Below, piece by piece: positions 7,769 through 17,571 of a stretch of 33,863 nucleotides of DNA (position 1 is the stretch's first letter; every line of letters starts with the position of its first letter). The translations under genes were made by a program, and so were the position numbers. The DNA is taken from contig CAVRZY010000158.1 of NCBI GenBank assembly GCA_963725415.1, forward strand, positions 1 to 33,863. The letters are read 5' to 3'. The notes beneath the pieces are model-generated. The model saw nothing but the letters and a program-made list of their open reading frames with translations, had not been told where the DNA came from and did not search any database. The stretch comes from CAVRZY01 sp963725415 (lineage in GTDB: Bacteria; Acidobacteriota; Terriglobia; Bryobacterales; Bryobacteraceae).

Positions 7769-9391
7769 TCACGCTTCAATGAAGGTGACCTTGTTTAGCT
7801 CCTTCAGGGTTGTAACGCCCTGGCGGGCTTTCTCCAAGCCGCACTCCCGCAGAAACGTCATGCCTTCTTCCCGCGCCAGGCGCTTGATCTCCGAAGTGGG
7901 CCGCTTGTCCAGGATCATCTCCCGGATGCGCTCGCTCAGGTCCAGCAGCTCGGTGATGGCGGTGCGCCCCCGGAACCCCGTCCCGCCGCATTCGAAACAG
8001 CCCTGCCCTTCGTAGAAGGTCACGTTCCGCCACTCGCCCAGCTCCAAACCGCTCTCCGACAAGTAAGCGTCCGGATAGGGCACCGGCCGCTTGCAGAACT
8101 CGCAGATCACCCGCACCAGCCGCTGCGCCAGAATGCAGTTGAGCGCGGAGACGAAGTTGTAGGGCTCGACTCCCATGTTCAGAAACCGCCCCAGCACGTC
8201 GAAGACGTTGTTGGCGTGCACGGTGGTGAACACCAGGTGCCCGGTCAGCGCGGCGTTGATGGCGATCTGCGCGGTCTCCTGGTCGCGGATCTCGCCCACC
8301 ATGATCTTATCGGGATCGTGCCGCAGGATCGAGCGCAGCCCCCGCGCGAACGTCAGCCCCTTCTTCTCGTTCACCGGGATCTGGGTGATCCCCTTGATCT
8401 GGTACTCGACCGGGTCCTCGACGGTGATGATCTTATCCTCGTCGTTCTTGATCTCGGTCACCGCGGCGTACAGCGTGGTGGTCTTGCCCGACCCGGTCGG
8501 CCCGGTGACCAGCACCATCCCGTAAGGTTCCTTGATGTAGCGGCGGAACTTGGTCAGGTCCGATTCGGGGAATCCCACCACGTCCAGGGTGAGCTTGGCG
8601 AACTTCTCGCTCATGGACTCCTTGTCCAGCACGCGCAGCACGGCGTCTTCGCCGTAAATGGTGGGCATGATGGAGACCCGGAAGTCGATCAGCCGGCTCT
8701 TGTAGCGCACCCGGAACCGGCCGTCCTGAGGCACTCGCCGCTCGGCGATATCCAGCTCGCTCATCACCTTGATGCGCGACAGGATGGTCGAGTGCCAGTC
8801 CTTGGCGATGGGGGGCATGGCGTAGTGCAGCACCCCGTCGATGCGGTACTTGATGGCCACTTCGTTGTCACGCGTCTCGATGTGGATGTCGCTGGCCCGC
8901 CGCTCCAAGGCGTTGAAGATGGTCGTATCGACCAGCCGGATCACTGGCGCGATGTTGCTCTCGGCCGCGGTGAGCCGGTCGATGGACAGCGTCTCCTCCT
9001 GGCCCTCCTCCTCGCCCACCACGTCCAGCGCGAAGCCTTCCGTCACTTCCTCCAGCACGCGCTGCGACTGCTCGGTCTTCTTCAGGAGGTCCGAGATCTG
9101 CGACAGCGTGGCCACTTTCACCCGCAGCTTCCGGTGCAGCAGGATCGACAGCTCGTCGATCAGGTTCAGGTTGCGCGGGTCCGACAGCGCGATCTCCAGC
9201 GTCCCGTTCTGCGACCGCAGCGGAACGAAGTTGTAGCGGAACATCAGGTCCACGGGGATGGACCGGAACAGCTCGTGGTCGATGTGCGCTTCCTTCAGAT
9301 CCACGTACTCGCAGCGATAGCGCTGCGCCCGCGCCCGCGCCTGCGCCGCTTCCTCGACCGAATCCGGCGGTCTGGTTCGATCCGTCGCCAC
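7769..9391 (-). CDS. pilB: GspE/PilB-family assembly ATPase
   Basis: This is a full-length secretion/pilus hexameric ATPase of about 540 residues. An N-terminal MshEN/T2SSE_N region (FRSIPVDLMFRYNFVPL ... LEIALSDPRN) is followed by the AAA-type core: ASDIHIE, Walker A GPTGSGKTTTLYA near residue 300, the Asp box (ITVEDPVEY), Walker B-like MVGEIRD, and the His box TTVHAN. A tetracysteine zinc motif follows (CEFC ... CFEC), as in GspE/PilB. I chose the GTG at 9391 because AGGAGG lies five bases upstream. A GTG two codons earlier overlaps that site. Whether it serves a type IV pilus or a type II secretion system is undecided; the PilMNO genes next door favour the pilus-like naming. Confidence 0.93.
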   Translation of the reverse strand: MATDRTRPPDSVEEAAQARARAQRYRCEYVDLKEAHIDHELFRSIPVDLMFRYNFVPLRSQNGTLEIALSDPRNLNLIDELSILLHRKLRVKVATLSQISDLLKKTEQSQRVLEEVTEGFALDVVGEEEGQEETLSIDRLTAAESNIAPVIRLVDTTIFNALERRASDIHIETRDNEVAIKYRIDGVLHYAMPPIAKDWHSTILSRIKVMSELDIAERRVPQDGRFRVRYKSRLIDFRVSIMPTIYGEDAVLRVLDKESMSEKFAKLTLDVVGFPESDLTKFRRYIKEPYGMVLVTGPTGSGKTTTLYAAVTEIKNDEDKIITVEDPVEYQIKGITQIPVNEKKGLTFARGLRSILRHDPDKIMVGEIRDQETAQIAINAALTGHLVFTTVHANNVFDVLGRFLNMGVEPYNFVSALNCILAQRLVRVICEFCKRPVPYPDAYLSESGLELGEWRNVTFYEGQGCFECGGTGFRGRTAITELLDLSERIREMILDKRPTSEIKRLAREEGMTFLRECGLEKARQGVTTLKELNKVTFIEA

Positions 9392-9404
9392 AATCACCTC
9401 CTGC

Positions 9405-10616
9405 TCATCGGAACGTGTCCGCCAATGAGAATATCGGCAAATACAACGCCACTAACACGAAAGCCACGAAAACTCCCATGAAGATCATGATGCCCGGCTC
9501 GATCAGCGACAGCGAGGCCGTCATCCGCATGTTGACGTCGTCCTCATAGAACTCCGCCACGCTGCCCAGCATGGTGGGAAGCGCGCCGGTGGACTCCCCC
9601 ACCTCGATCATGTCGATGGCCAGGCCCGGAAAGACCTTCGTGGAGCTCAGCGCCGCCGACAGCGCCTGCCCTTCCCGGACGAACTTCTGGGCGGCCTGCA
9701 TGGCCTTCCGCAGCAGGCTGGCGCCCAGGGAATCGGAAGCCGTCTCCAGGGCCTGCACCAGCGGAATCCCGCCCACCAGCAGCGTGCTCAACACCCGGGC
9801 GAACTGCGCCACCTGGTACTTGATCCAGATTTGCCCGAAGATCGGCGTCCGCATTTTCAGCGCGTCTATCTTCTCCCGAGCCGATTCCCGCTGCGCCCAC
9901 AGCCGGAATCCGATCAGCGCCACAATCAGAGCGGCGACTCCGCCCAGGACGTAGTTGCGCGCCGTAGTGCCCACCGCGATCAGGATCTGCGTCATCCGCG
10001 GAAGCTGCGCCGACATGCTCTGGTAGAGCTGCGCGAAGTTCGGCACCACGTAGGTCACCAGGAACACCACCAGCCCGCACACCAGCACCAACAGCAGCGA
10101 GGGATAGATCAGCGAGACGATCACCTTCTTGCGGACCGCCAGCGCCAGCCTCTGGTAGGAGATATAGCGGTCCAGAACCTCCGCCAGGCTGCCGCTTCTC
10201 TCGCCCGCCAGAACCGAGGTGACGTAAATGGACGGGAACACCCCTTGCCGCCGGAAGGCCTCCGACAGCAGCGCCCCGTTGCGGACGTCGTCCCGCACCG
10301 CGCGAATGTACTTGCCGAGCTTGGGTTCCGTCAGCCGGTCGGCCAGCAGGTCCAGTCCCTTCAGGATCGGCAGGCCCGCGCGGATCAGGGTCACGAACTG
10401 CTGGTTGAAAATCAGGAATCTCTCCAGGCTCAGTTTTCGCCGCCGGCCTCGCAAGGCGGGCGCCAGCGCTGGAATGGCGCTGCGCTGGCGGATCGAATAG
10501 ACCAGGTACCCCTGCTGGGTGTACCGCTCCCGCAGTTGCTGCTCCGAGTCGGCCTGCTCGGTCTGCTGGTGTATTTCTCCGCGCACGTCGGCGTATTTCA
10601 GCACCCACTCGGCCAT
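9405..10616 (-). CDS. pilC: GspF/PilC-family inner-membrane platform protein
   Basis: This protein of about 403 residues has the two repeated GspF domains. Domain 1 includes FNQQFVTLIRAGLPILKGLD and VLAGERSGSLAEVLDRY. Domain 2 includes QVAQFARVLSTLLVGGIPLVQALE and DMIEVGESTGALPTML. Membrane helices follow each (VIVSLIYPSLLLVLVCGLVV; SLIEPGIMIFMGVFVAFVLV). This is the integral membrane platform that works with the PilB/GspE ATPase, whose gene follows about 13 bases downstream. I chose the ATG at 10616, four bases after the lolA stop and preceded by AGGTGAGG. An in-frame start at 10634 would overlap lolA. Confidence 0.93.
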   Translation of the reverse strand: MAEWVLKYADVRGEIHQQTEQADSEQQLRERYTQQGYLVYSIRQRSAIPALAPALRGRRRKLSLERFLIFNQQFVTLIRAGLPILKGLDLLADRLTEPKLGKYIRAVRDDVRNGALLSEAFRRQGVFPSIYVTSVLAGERSGSLAEVLDRYISYQRLALAVRKKVIVSLIYPSLLLVLVCGLVVFLVTYVVPNFAQLYQSMSAQLPRMTQILIAVGTTARNYVLGGVAALIVALIGFRLWAQRESAREKIDALKMRTPIFGQIWIKYQVAQFARVLSTLLVGGIPLVQALETASDSLGASLLRKAMQAAQKFVREGQALSAALSSTKVFPGLAIDMIEVGESTGALPTMLGSVAEFYEDDVNMRMTASLSLIEPGIMIFMGVFVAFVLVALYLPIFSLADTFR

Positions 10617-10620
10617 GGCC

Positions 10621-11289
10621 TCACCTGCCCTCACCCACCGCTTCCACGACCTCCGCCCCCGGCGGCGGCATGAACCGGAACAGCTTCTGGTCCAGCCTGG
10701 GGTTCAGCTTTTCTGCCTCGAATCGGAACTCCATCACCGAGCGGTCCTGCCCGGTCACCTCCAGCCTGCGGATCTCATAGGAGGGGTTCACCAGGAACCC
10801 CACCTGCGTGAACAGCAGCCGGTCGGATTTCGGCTCCGCCACGATCCAGGTGTCGGGCCCCTCGGGCCGCGCGGTGAATTTCTTGAAGTCCTTCTGAAAA
10901 TCCAGCTTGCCCAGCAGGAAGGCCAGCGGCGCTCGCATGTCCTCGCTTTCCTTGACCCGGGTCTTCTCGACGCGATTGCTGGCCCGGGTGTAGAGGTAGA
11001 GGTTTTTCCCGTCGCTCAGGAACAGCTTGCCGGGTGGGGAACTGTACTGCCAGCGCATGCGCCCCGGCTTGCGCAGAAACAGCTCGCCGCTCTCCGTCCT
11101 CGGCCCCCGCCGCTGCGCGCTATATGTCTGCTGGAATTGAACTTGCACCGTCTGCGCCCGGTTGTACCGCTCCTCGACCGCCTTGAGGATCTGGCTCAAA
11201 TCCGCCCCCGCAGCCGCCGAGGGCAGAATGGCAAGGGACACCCATAGGGCCAAACGAGTCACAAAGTTAAAGACGTTCAGCCGGAACAA
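10621..11289 (-). CDS. lolA: outer-membrane lipoprotein carrier protein LolA
   Basis: This 222-residue protein has a signal peptide (FVTRLALWVSLAILPSAAAG) and the LolA/LppM-like fold pattern: ILKAVEERYNRAQTVQVQFQQTY, GELFLRKPGRMRWQY, LFLSDGKNLYLYTR and FRFMPPPGAEV near the end. LolA carries lipoproteins across the periplasm to the outer membrane. Its stop lies four bases before the pilC/gspF start, so it is translated as part of the pilus/secretion operon. That suggests a link between lipoprotein sorting and secretin or pilotin assembly; this is inference. Confidence 0.88.
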   Translation of the reverse strand: MFRLNVFNFVTRLALWVSLAILPSAAAGADLSQILKAVEERYNRAQTVQVQFQQTYSAQRRGPRTESGELFLRKPGRMRWQYSSPPGKLFLSDGKNLYLYTRASNRVEKTRVKESEDMRAPLAFLLGKLDFQKDFKKFTARPEGPDTWIVAEPKSDRLLFTQVGFLVNPSYEIRRLEVTGQDRSVMEFRFEAEKLNPRLDQKLFRFMPPPGAEVVEAVGEGR

Positions 11290-11359
11290 ACCGTGTAAGG
11301 CGAATTCCGAGCAGCGCCCCTGCCGCCCTAGCTGGGCTTCGATGTGGTCTCAGGGATCA

Positions 11360-14300
11360 TTACGGCAGCAGCCGCTTCAGGGCCGCGCGGGCCTCGGCCA
11401 CCTGGGGCAGGCGCGTGCGGGCGCCCTCGAAATGCGAGAGGAATTCCTGGTATTCGTTGACCGCCTGGTCGCGCTTCCCGGTGGCCTCATGGATCTGCCC
11501 CAGGTAAAAATGCCAAAGCATCGCCCCCAGCGGCGAGCGAAAGCGCAGCGCGGTGAAACCGCCCAGGCTGCGGTCGCTCAGAAGTGCGCGGCGTAGCAGT
11601 TGCTCCGCCGCAGCGTAGTCCTTCAGGAGCAGGTGAGCCCGCGCTCGGGGGAATAGGAGCCAGGGATTGTTCGAGTCCGGGAGGCGGCCCGCAGCCACCA
11701 GCACCCGCTGCGGGTCGCCGCGTGCCAGGGCCGCCTCCATCTCAATCCATGCCCGGTACGATTGCAATCCCTGCGGCCCCGATCCGGGGTGTGTGTCCGC
11801 ATACCGCTGGAGGCTGCGCTCTGCCGCGGGCTGATCTCCCAGGGACGCCTCCAGGAAGGCAACCGCAAGGCATTCCTCGCCCCCGAGCTTCTGTTGCCGG
11901 GCGAAAGAGAGGGCCGCCGCACTCTCTCCCAGAACAACCGGGATGCGGGCGAACAACAGTAGCGCCCCGCCGGCACCCTGGTTCTGCCCCGCCCGCGCAA
12001 GCTGCACAACGCCCCTGCGGTAGCTCTCACGGGCGGTCTCCAACTGTCCGCGAGCCTCTTCCAATTGCCCCTCGAAGATCGGCAGGTAGAGCCGCGACAA
12101 GGCACTCGTACGCCTTCCATATTCCTGGAGGGCGGATTCAGCCAGGGCAAACTTCTTCTGGTCCGCATAGGCGACGGCCAGTTTCAAATATTCCGAGTGG
12201 CTTTGAAAATCGGGCTTTAGCTCGAGCACCTTGCGGTAAGCGGCGATGGCGTCGTCATTGCGGGCGAATAAGTAAAGCACGTCCCCGCGGGAGTCCCAGG
12301 GGTTGGGGTCGCCTGGACGGAGCGCTAGATACCGGTCATTGGCTTCGAGCGCGGCGGCCAGATTACCGGCCTCCGCCTGGACGTAGGAGAGTTGATTCCA
12401 GAGATAATCGTCTTTAGGATCCAGGCGCAGTCCTTCCTGGAGCACGCTGACGGCTCGCTCGGTTTGATTCTCGCCCCGTAGTGAACTCGACAGCGAAATA
12501 CGAACCCGACCCTCACGAGGGAATTCGGCTAGGAGCGCCTCCCGCGCGCGGCGCGCACCTTCCCGGTCACCCGCCCGAGCAGCCTTTTCGGCCTGATAGG
12601 CCAGCCGGTCCTTGCGTGGCAGCCGGGACTCGATCGGCTCGATTTTGTTGCGGAGAAGCTGCGCCTTGCTCAAGTCGCCCACAAAGCTGTAGGCTGAGGA
12701 CAATTCCACGTAGGCTAGGGCGAACTGCGGATCCAGGCGCACGGCCTCCTCGTATTCGCGAATCGCCTCCTGGGACAGGAAGCGCCGGGAGTAATCGTGC
12801 CCCAGTTGATAGTGGCGGTAAGCTTCCAGGTTCGAGGTGGCTGCTTCCTCGATGGCCGGTGGTTTCTCGGGAACGCTGGCGGCGGGCAAAAACCGGCGGG
12901 CGATGTGCGCGGTGAGCGAATCAATCATTGTGAACACCGCGTTGACATCTTCTCCTTCCACCTTCTCCGAGAAGAGAATCTGCCCACCCGCGCTGTCCTG
13001 CGCGCGCACGTCCAGGCGGAGCCGGGTGGGGCCGACCCGCAGCAGGGCGCCGCTGATGAAAGCGTTGGCCCCGGCGTTGCGGGCCACGTCCAGCGCCAGG
13101 TCGGGGTCGATCTCTTTCTTGCCAAGGCGCCCCAGTACGCTGGCGATGCGCTCGGTCGAGAGCACATCCATGCCCTGCACCTGCGACAGGTTGGTGGTGA
13201 GCATTTCGGTCAGGCCGCGGTCCAGCCAGTCGAGTGAACGGTCCTGGGAGAGGTTGGAAAAGTACAGCACAGCGATGGCCTTACGGCCGACTGGTACGCC
13301 TTCAGGAGACCGGGAGCTGCGCCACAGCCACAGGCCCAGCGCCAGCACCAGCACGGCCAGCAGTGCCGAAACAAAAACCAGCCGGCGGTTGGCGCCCACC
13401 CGAGGGACGACGACGGAAGGAGCCGCCGTTTTGCCGGATTCGGTATCGCGCCTCAGCCGCTGCAAGTCCGAGCGAAGGTCCGATGCGTTTTGGTAGCGCA
13501 GCCGCGGGTCTTTCTCCAGGGCCTTGAGAATGATCCGTTCCAGCTCCGGCGGCGACTCAGGATTCACACGCAGCGGCGAGACCGGCGTGCGGTTCAGGAT
13601 GGCCTCGAACACCACCGCCGAAGTGTTCCCGGAGAAGGCTTGCCGGCCGGTGGCCATCTCATAGAGCACCGCGCCCAACGAGAACAGGTCGGTGCGCCCG
13701 TCCAGTGGTTGTCCTTTGGCCTGCTCGGGCGACATGTAGGTTACTGTCCCCACCGCCACGCCCGGGCTGGTCAGAAGGCCTTCGGTCACCGTCGGCAGCG
13801 CCGCGGCCTCCGCGGGCGCCGCCACCCAGGGCTTCTCCGGCAGCAGCTTGGCCAGTCCAAAATCCAGGATCTTGGCGTGGCCGCGCTGGGTGACGAAAAT
13901 GTTGGCTGGCTTGATGTCGCGGTGGATGATCCCCTTGGAATGCGCGGCGTCCAGCGCATCGGCGATCTCGATGCCCAGCTCCAGGATCTGTTCGCTATCC
14001 AGGGGCCGGCCGGAAATGCGGCCCTTCAGCGTCTGGCCCTCCAGAAACTCCATGGCGATGAAGTGCATGCGGTGGGCGGCCCTCCGGGCCGCCCGGCGTG
14101 ACAAGCCTGAAGGCTTGCCCTACATCCGCCTCGTCAATGTCATGAATCGTGCAGATGTTGGGATGATTGAGAGCAGAAGCCGCCTGAGCCTCGCGCTGGA
14201 ATCGTTCCAGCGCGTGCCGGTCCCTGGACAGCTCTTCGGGCAGGAACTTGAGGGCAACGGTGCGCTTAAGCTTAAGGTCTTCGGCCTTGTACACTACGCC

Positions 14301-14360
14301 CATGCCCCCGCCGCCGAGCTTCTCCAGAATGCGGTAGTGGGATATGGTTTGGCCGATTAT
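11360..14360 (-). pseudogene. Ser/Thr protein kinase with TolB-like and TPR domains, split by a repeat insertion
   Basis: The N-lobe lies in one frame (14360-14125): ISHYRILEKLGGGGMGVVYK with the catalytic Lys in TVALKFL, ending at HPNICTIHDIDEAD. The rest lies in another frame (from about 14072): HFIAMEFLEGQ, HRDIKPANIF, DFGLAK, SPEQ, a membrane helix (RLVFVSALLAVLVLALGLWL), a TolB/FlgO-like domain (KAIAVLYFSNLS ... GLTEMLTTNLSQVQ), and many TPR units up to the C-terminus. A 52-bp REP-like element (14073-14124) separates the frames, and its length (3n+1) exactly explains the shift. The expected start codon, after GAGGAG and before IGQTISHYR, reads ATA and not ATG. The downstream frame is open from 14104, but a product from there would lack the ATP-binding lobe. 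The gene is probably inactive as a kinase; the TPR part might still be made. Confidence 0.85.
14073..14124. repeat. REP-like element inserted in the kinase gene
   Basis: The segment is about 52 bp with two perfect hairpins: GGGCGGCCC/GGGCCGCCC (14074-14094, loop TCC) and CAAGCCT/AGGCTTG (14102-14117, loop GA). The second hairpin shares the CCTGAAGG core with the last hairpin of the element at 7616-7719, and the CTCC-like loop is also shared. Kinase sequence is continuous on both sides once the segment is removed, which supports insertion. Confidence 0.8.
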
Positions 14361-14526
14361 GGCGCGGCTCCTCAGGAGCTTCCGATCTCAAACGTCCGTC
14401 TGGGCGACAAGTGTACTCCAGTCCGGCGGTCGAAGCAACCTCCGGCGTCGCTTCCTCGGCCCAACAACCTGCCCTTGGCTAGCCATCTTACGCCCTGCCC
14501 TCAGGCAAAGGACCGCCTCTTTCGAT

Positions 14527-17500
14527 TCACTTGACCGGACCCAGATAGCGGTCCAGCCAACTCAAGGTTTCCTTGATGAACTCGATTCTGGGGGGGATAT
14601 GGTCAGTCTCGTACAACTTCAGGTGCTTGTGTTCAGCCGGAGTTCCCAAAAGGTCAAACATAGGCTTTATTGATGTTTCGAGAGGCAAAATCGTGTCGTA
14701 TCTACCGTTCAACATCAAGGTCGGCGTTTTCACTCGCCCAACATAATTGATTTGATTTGCCTCAGGACGTCCGAGTCCCGTGAGGCCTCCTGAACATACA
14801 ACGCTTGCTCTCAGACGTTCCTCCACCGCCGGAATGATCGCTCCAAGCAGCCCACCCCAACTCATTCCGTAATACGCCACCCTTTTACTATCAATATCCT
14901 GACGGGTCTCCAGATAGTCAATGCATCTTCTAAAATCCTTAACCAGTTGAATCAGGTACTCGGCGAACAAATGAGAATTGTCCCCGATATGGATCGCAGC
15001 CAAAGCGGGATCTCCGCGTTCGAAAGTCCCTTTGTACACAGGATAGAGGACAGCCCGACCGTTTCTCACTATAAAAGAAAGGAAAACGGGGAATTCATAA
15101 TAGCTTTCAAGGTCTTTGCTCGACCTCTGAACCACAGAACCAGAGCCAGGAAAGTAGATGACTGTCTGCCAAGGGGGGGCTGTATTCTTAGGAAGGAAAA
15201 GATAGGCAATGATGCGCTCACCGCCATAGGCGGCATCGAAGGTCACCTTCTCTTGAATCCAGCCTTCAGAGCTTTCCTGCCTCGATTCCACCCGGGCCTT
15301 CAAATCAGTCTTGTCGTAGGCAAATTGCTCTTTGTAAACCTGAAAGACAGCGTCTGGAACCGGCTTCTCTTTGTAAAAATCTTTAGTTTCACCCAACTTC
15401 GTGATTTGAAATGCCGATCCAGGTATCCTCTCAGGGTGAGGATAGAGAGCGCATCGGAACCCGTTCTTGGCAGAACGATCCATGGGAGGAGCTTGACTCA
15501 AACTGTCAAACATATAAGTGTTATCGTCCCAGGCCCCGCCCCTGACTACTCTTCCTTTCTGGGTTTCGTTCCAGCACCATTCTCTCACATTCCCGCCCAT
15601 GTCAAAAACTCCGTAGGACGTTATCCCTGGAAGGCTCCCCACCGCAACGAGGCCTTTGCCCTTGAAATTACTAAAGGGAGCAAATACAGCGAAACCTCCG
15701 AGTTGTGGCCATTTAAGAAGTGGAGTGTATTCGCCAATTGCCACACCCCAATGATGGGCTGTCGGGAGGGTTTTCCCGACAAATGCCGCATAGGCTGCTG
15801 CCTCGTACCAACTGATTCCTGAAACCGGATAATCGCCCTGGCCCTCGGGATAATCGCCTGCCTGCCAGGTGGGGGGACCGGGCCGGCCCGTTTGATCGAC
15901 AAATTCGGCCATGGCTTCGCGGCGTGTCAGGGGCCTTCCATCCTTGAGGAATTCATGTTTCCAGTATTCCGTGTTTGTGTAGCCGCCGTTGGTTATGAAT
16001 TCCTTGTATTGTTTGTTGGTTACTTCATACTTGTCTATGTAGAAATCGGCCAATTGCCCGGCATCCGTTTTCGCTCCTGGCACCCGTACCATGCCGGGCG
16101 GAATGCTTCCTCTCTTGTCGAGGACCCTCACCAGATCACTAGGAATCAATCCTGCAGTGGCAATGTCCCAAGTGGAAGATGCAGCGAGGACTGTCTCATA
16201 GCCTTCCTTTTCTATTTTCCACCTGAAGATTCCGATAGGCACTCTGATCTTTTCGATCGGCGAAAGACCCAAGTATTTCCATTCACGGTCTGGAGCCTGG
16301 TATTCTTTCATGGAAATGTTTGCACCCGGAGGCTCGGTCTTGATGTTTATGTTCAGGGAACATTTTGAAAAGAGCTCGGCGAGCTTGGGATCATGGGGAA
16401 TGTATTCTTCTGCTCTTTCGGCAAGTCTGTAAGGGCCAGTGAGATCCCGCCAAAGATCGTTTTCTCGAATGAGCCGCTCGATCTGTGGAAGGGCTTCTTG
16501 CGTGGCCCAGCGGATTTTGGCTTGGCGGTTAAGGAACCAGCGGCTGAGGAAGCCGATGGCAAGAAGAATGATTAAAGCTGGGATGGCAACCCGGGGGTTG
16601 GCGAGGCGGCGCAGGAGCGTTCTGAGAGTTAGACGCCGAGTTTCGGGGACTTGAAGGCTTTGCTGGTATTTCCTGAGGTCTCTGTGCAGTTCTTGTGCAG
16701 AGGAATAACGCGATTCGGGGTCCTTTTCCAGGGCTTGAGTCACGATGCGCTTCAGGTCCGGGGAAACGTCCGGGCGCAACTGGTCAAGAGCTGGAGGCGA
16801 AGACGTGAGGATCGCGCTGGCAGTGTCCATACCCGTCTTTTTCCTGAAGGGATGCACCGCGGCAAGCATTTCGTAGAGAACGACGCCGAACGAGAATATG
16901 TCGGAGCGGGCATCGACCGTCTCGCCTCGCAACTGTTCCGGCGACATGTAGGCCAGGGTCCCCAAGGTCGTCCCGGTTCGGGTCAGCGCAGTGACGGTCT
17001 CTTCCTGACTCTCGATTCCGCCGGACGGAATCAGTTGCTTCGCCAGCCCGAAGTCCATCACCTTCGCATGGCCCGTCTGCGTCAGCATGATGTTCGCGGG
17101 TTTGATGTCGCGGTGGACGATCCCTTTGCCGTGCGCCGCCTCCAATGCCTCCGCAACTTCGATAGCGATCTGCAGCGCCTCCTTCAGCGGCAACGGCTCC
17201 TTGGCCAGCTTGTCTCTGAGCGTCTGGCCATCCACGTATTCCATGACGATGAAGTCCTTGCCCTCGGACTCAGCGACCGCATGGATGCTGCAAATATAAG
17301 GGTGGTCCAGTGCCGCTGCCGAATGGGCTTCGCGCAGGAATCGCTTGCGGGCTGATTGCGTCCTGCTGCATTTCCGGAGGAAGGAATTTCAGGGCGACTT
17401 TGCGATGAAGCGAGGTGTCCTCGGCCAGGAACACTTCGCCCATGCCGCCAGCGCCCAGCTTCTCCAGCACCTGGTAATGGGAAATGGTTCGGCCGATCAT
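14527..17500 (-). CDS. Ser/Thr kinase fused to PEGA-like, FGE-like and alpha/beta-hydrolase domains (frameshifted near 17350)
   Basis: The gene starts ATG at 17500 (MIGRTISHYQVLEKLGAGGM, Lys in KVALKFL). After QQDAIS the frame breaks: one extra base in the GGG run at 17349-17351 (plus strand) moves the remaining protein (RKRFLREAHSAAALDHPYIC, then MEYVDGQTL from 17244) into another frame. Numbered from the Met at 17244: HRD at 44-46, DFG at 64-66, a membrane helix at about 218-236, a PEGA-like domain at about 296-355, and an FGE/sulfatase-modifying-factor-like domain at about 382-602 (IDKYEVTNKQYKEF, GNVREW, RGGAW, NGFRCA). A C-terminal alpha/beta hydrolase follows with Ser795 (GMSWGG), Asp850 and His882 as a plausible triad. 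The paired catalytic Cys of true FGEs is not evident. Likely a membrane receptor kinase with a periplasmic hydrolase arm. The frameshift may be a sequence error. Confidence 0.85.
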
Positions 17501-17571
17501 GGAACAAGTCTAATCCGCTGCTGCGATCCAAGCAATGCGTGCCAGCCCCCTCTTAGACCGGCGCTAACGCC

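Noticed and set aside
8216..9481. Long plus-strand frame opposite the PilB/GspE ATPase gene
   Set aside because: It is a shadow of a gene with all its catalytic motifs on the other strand.
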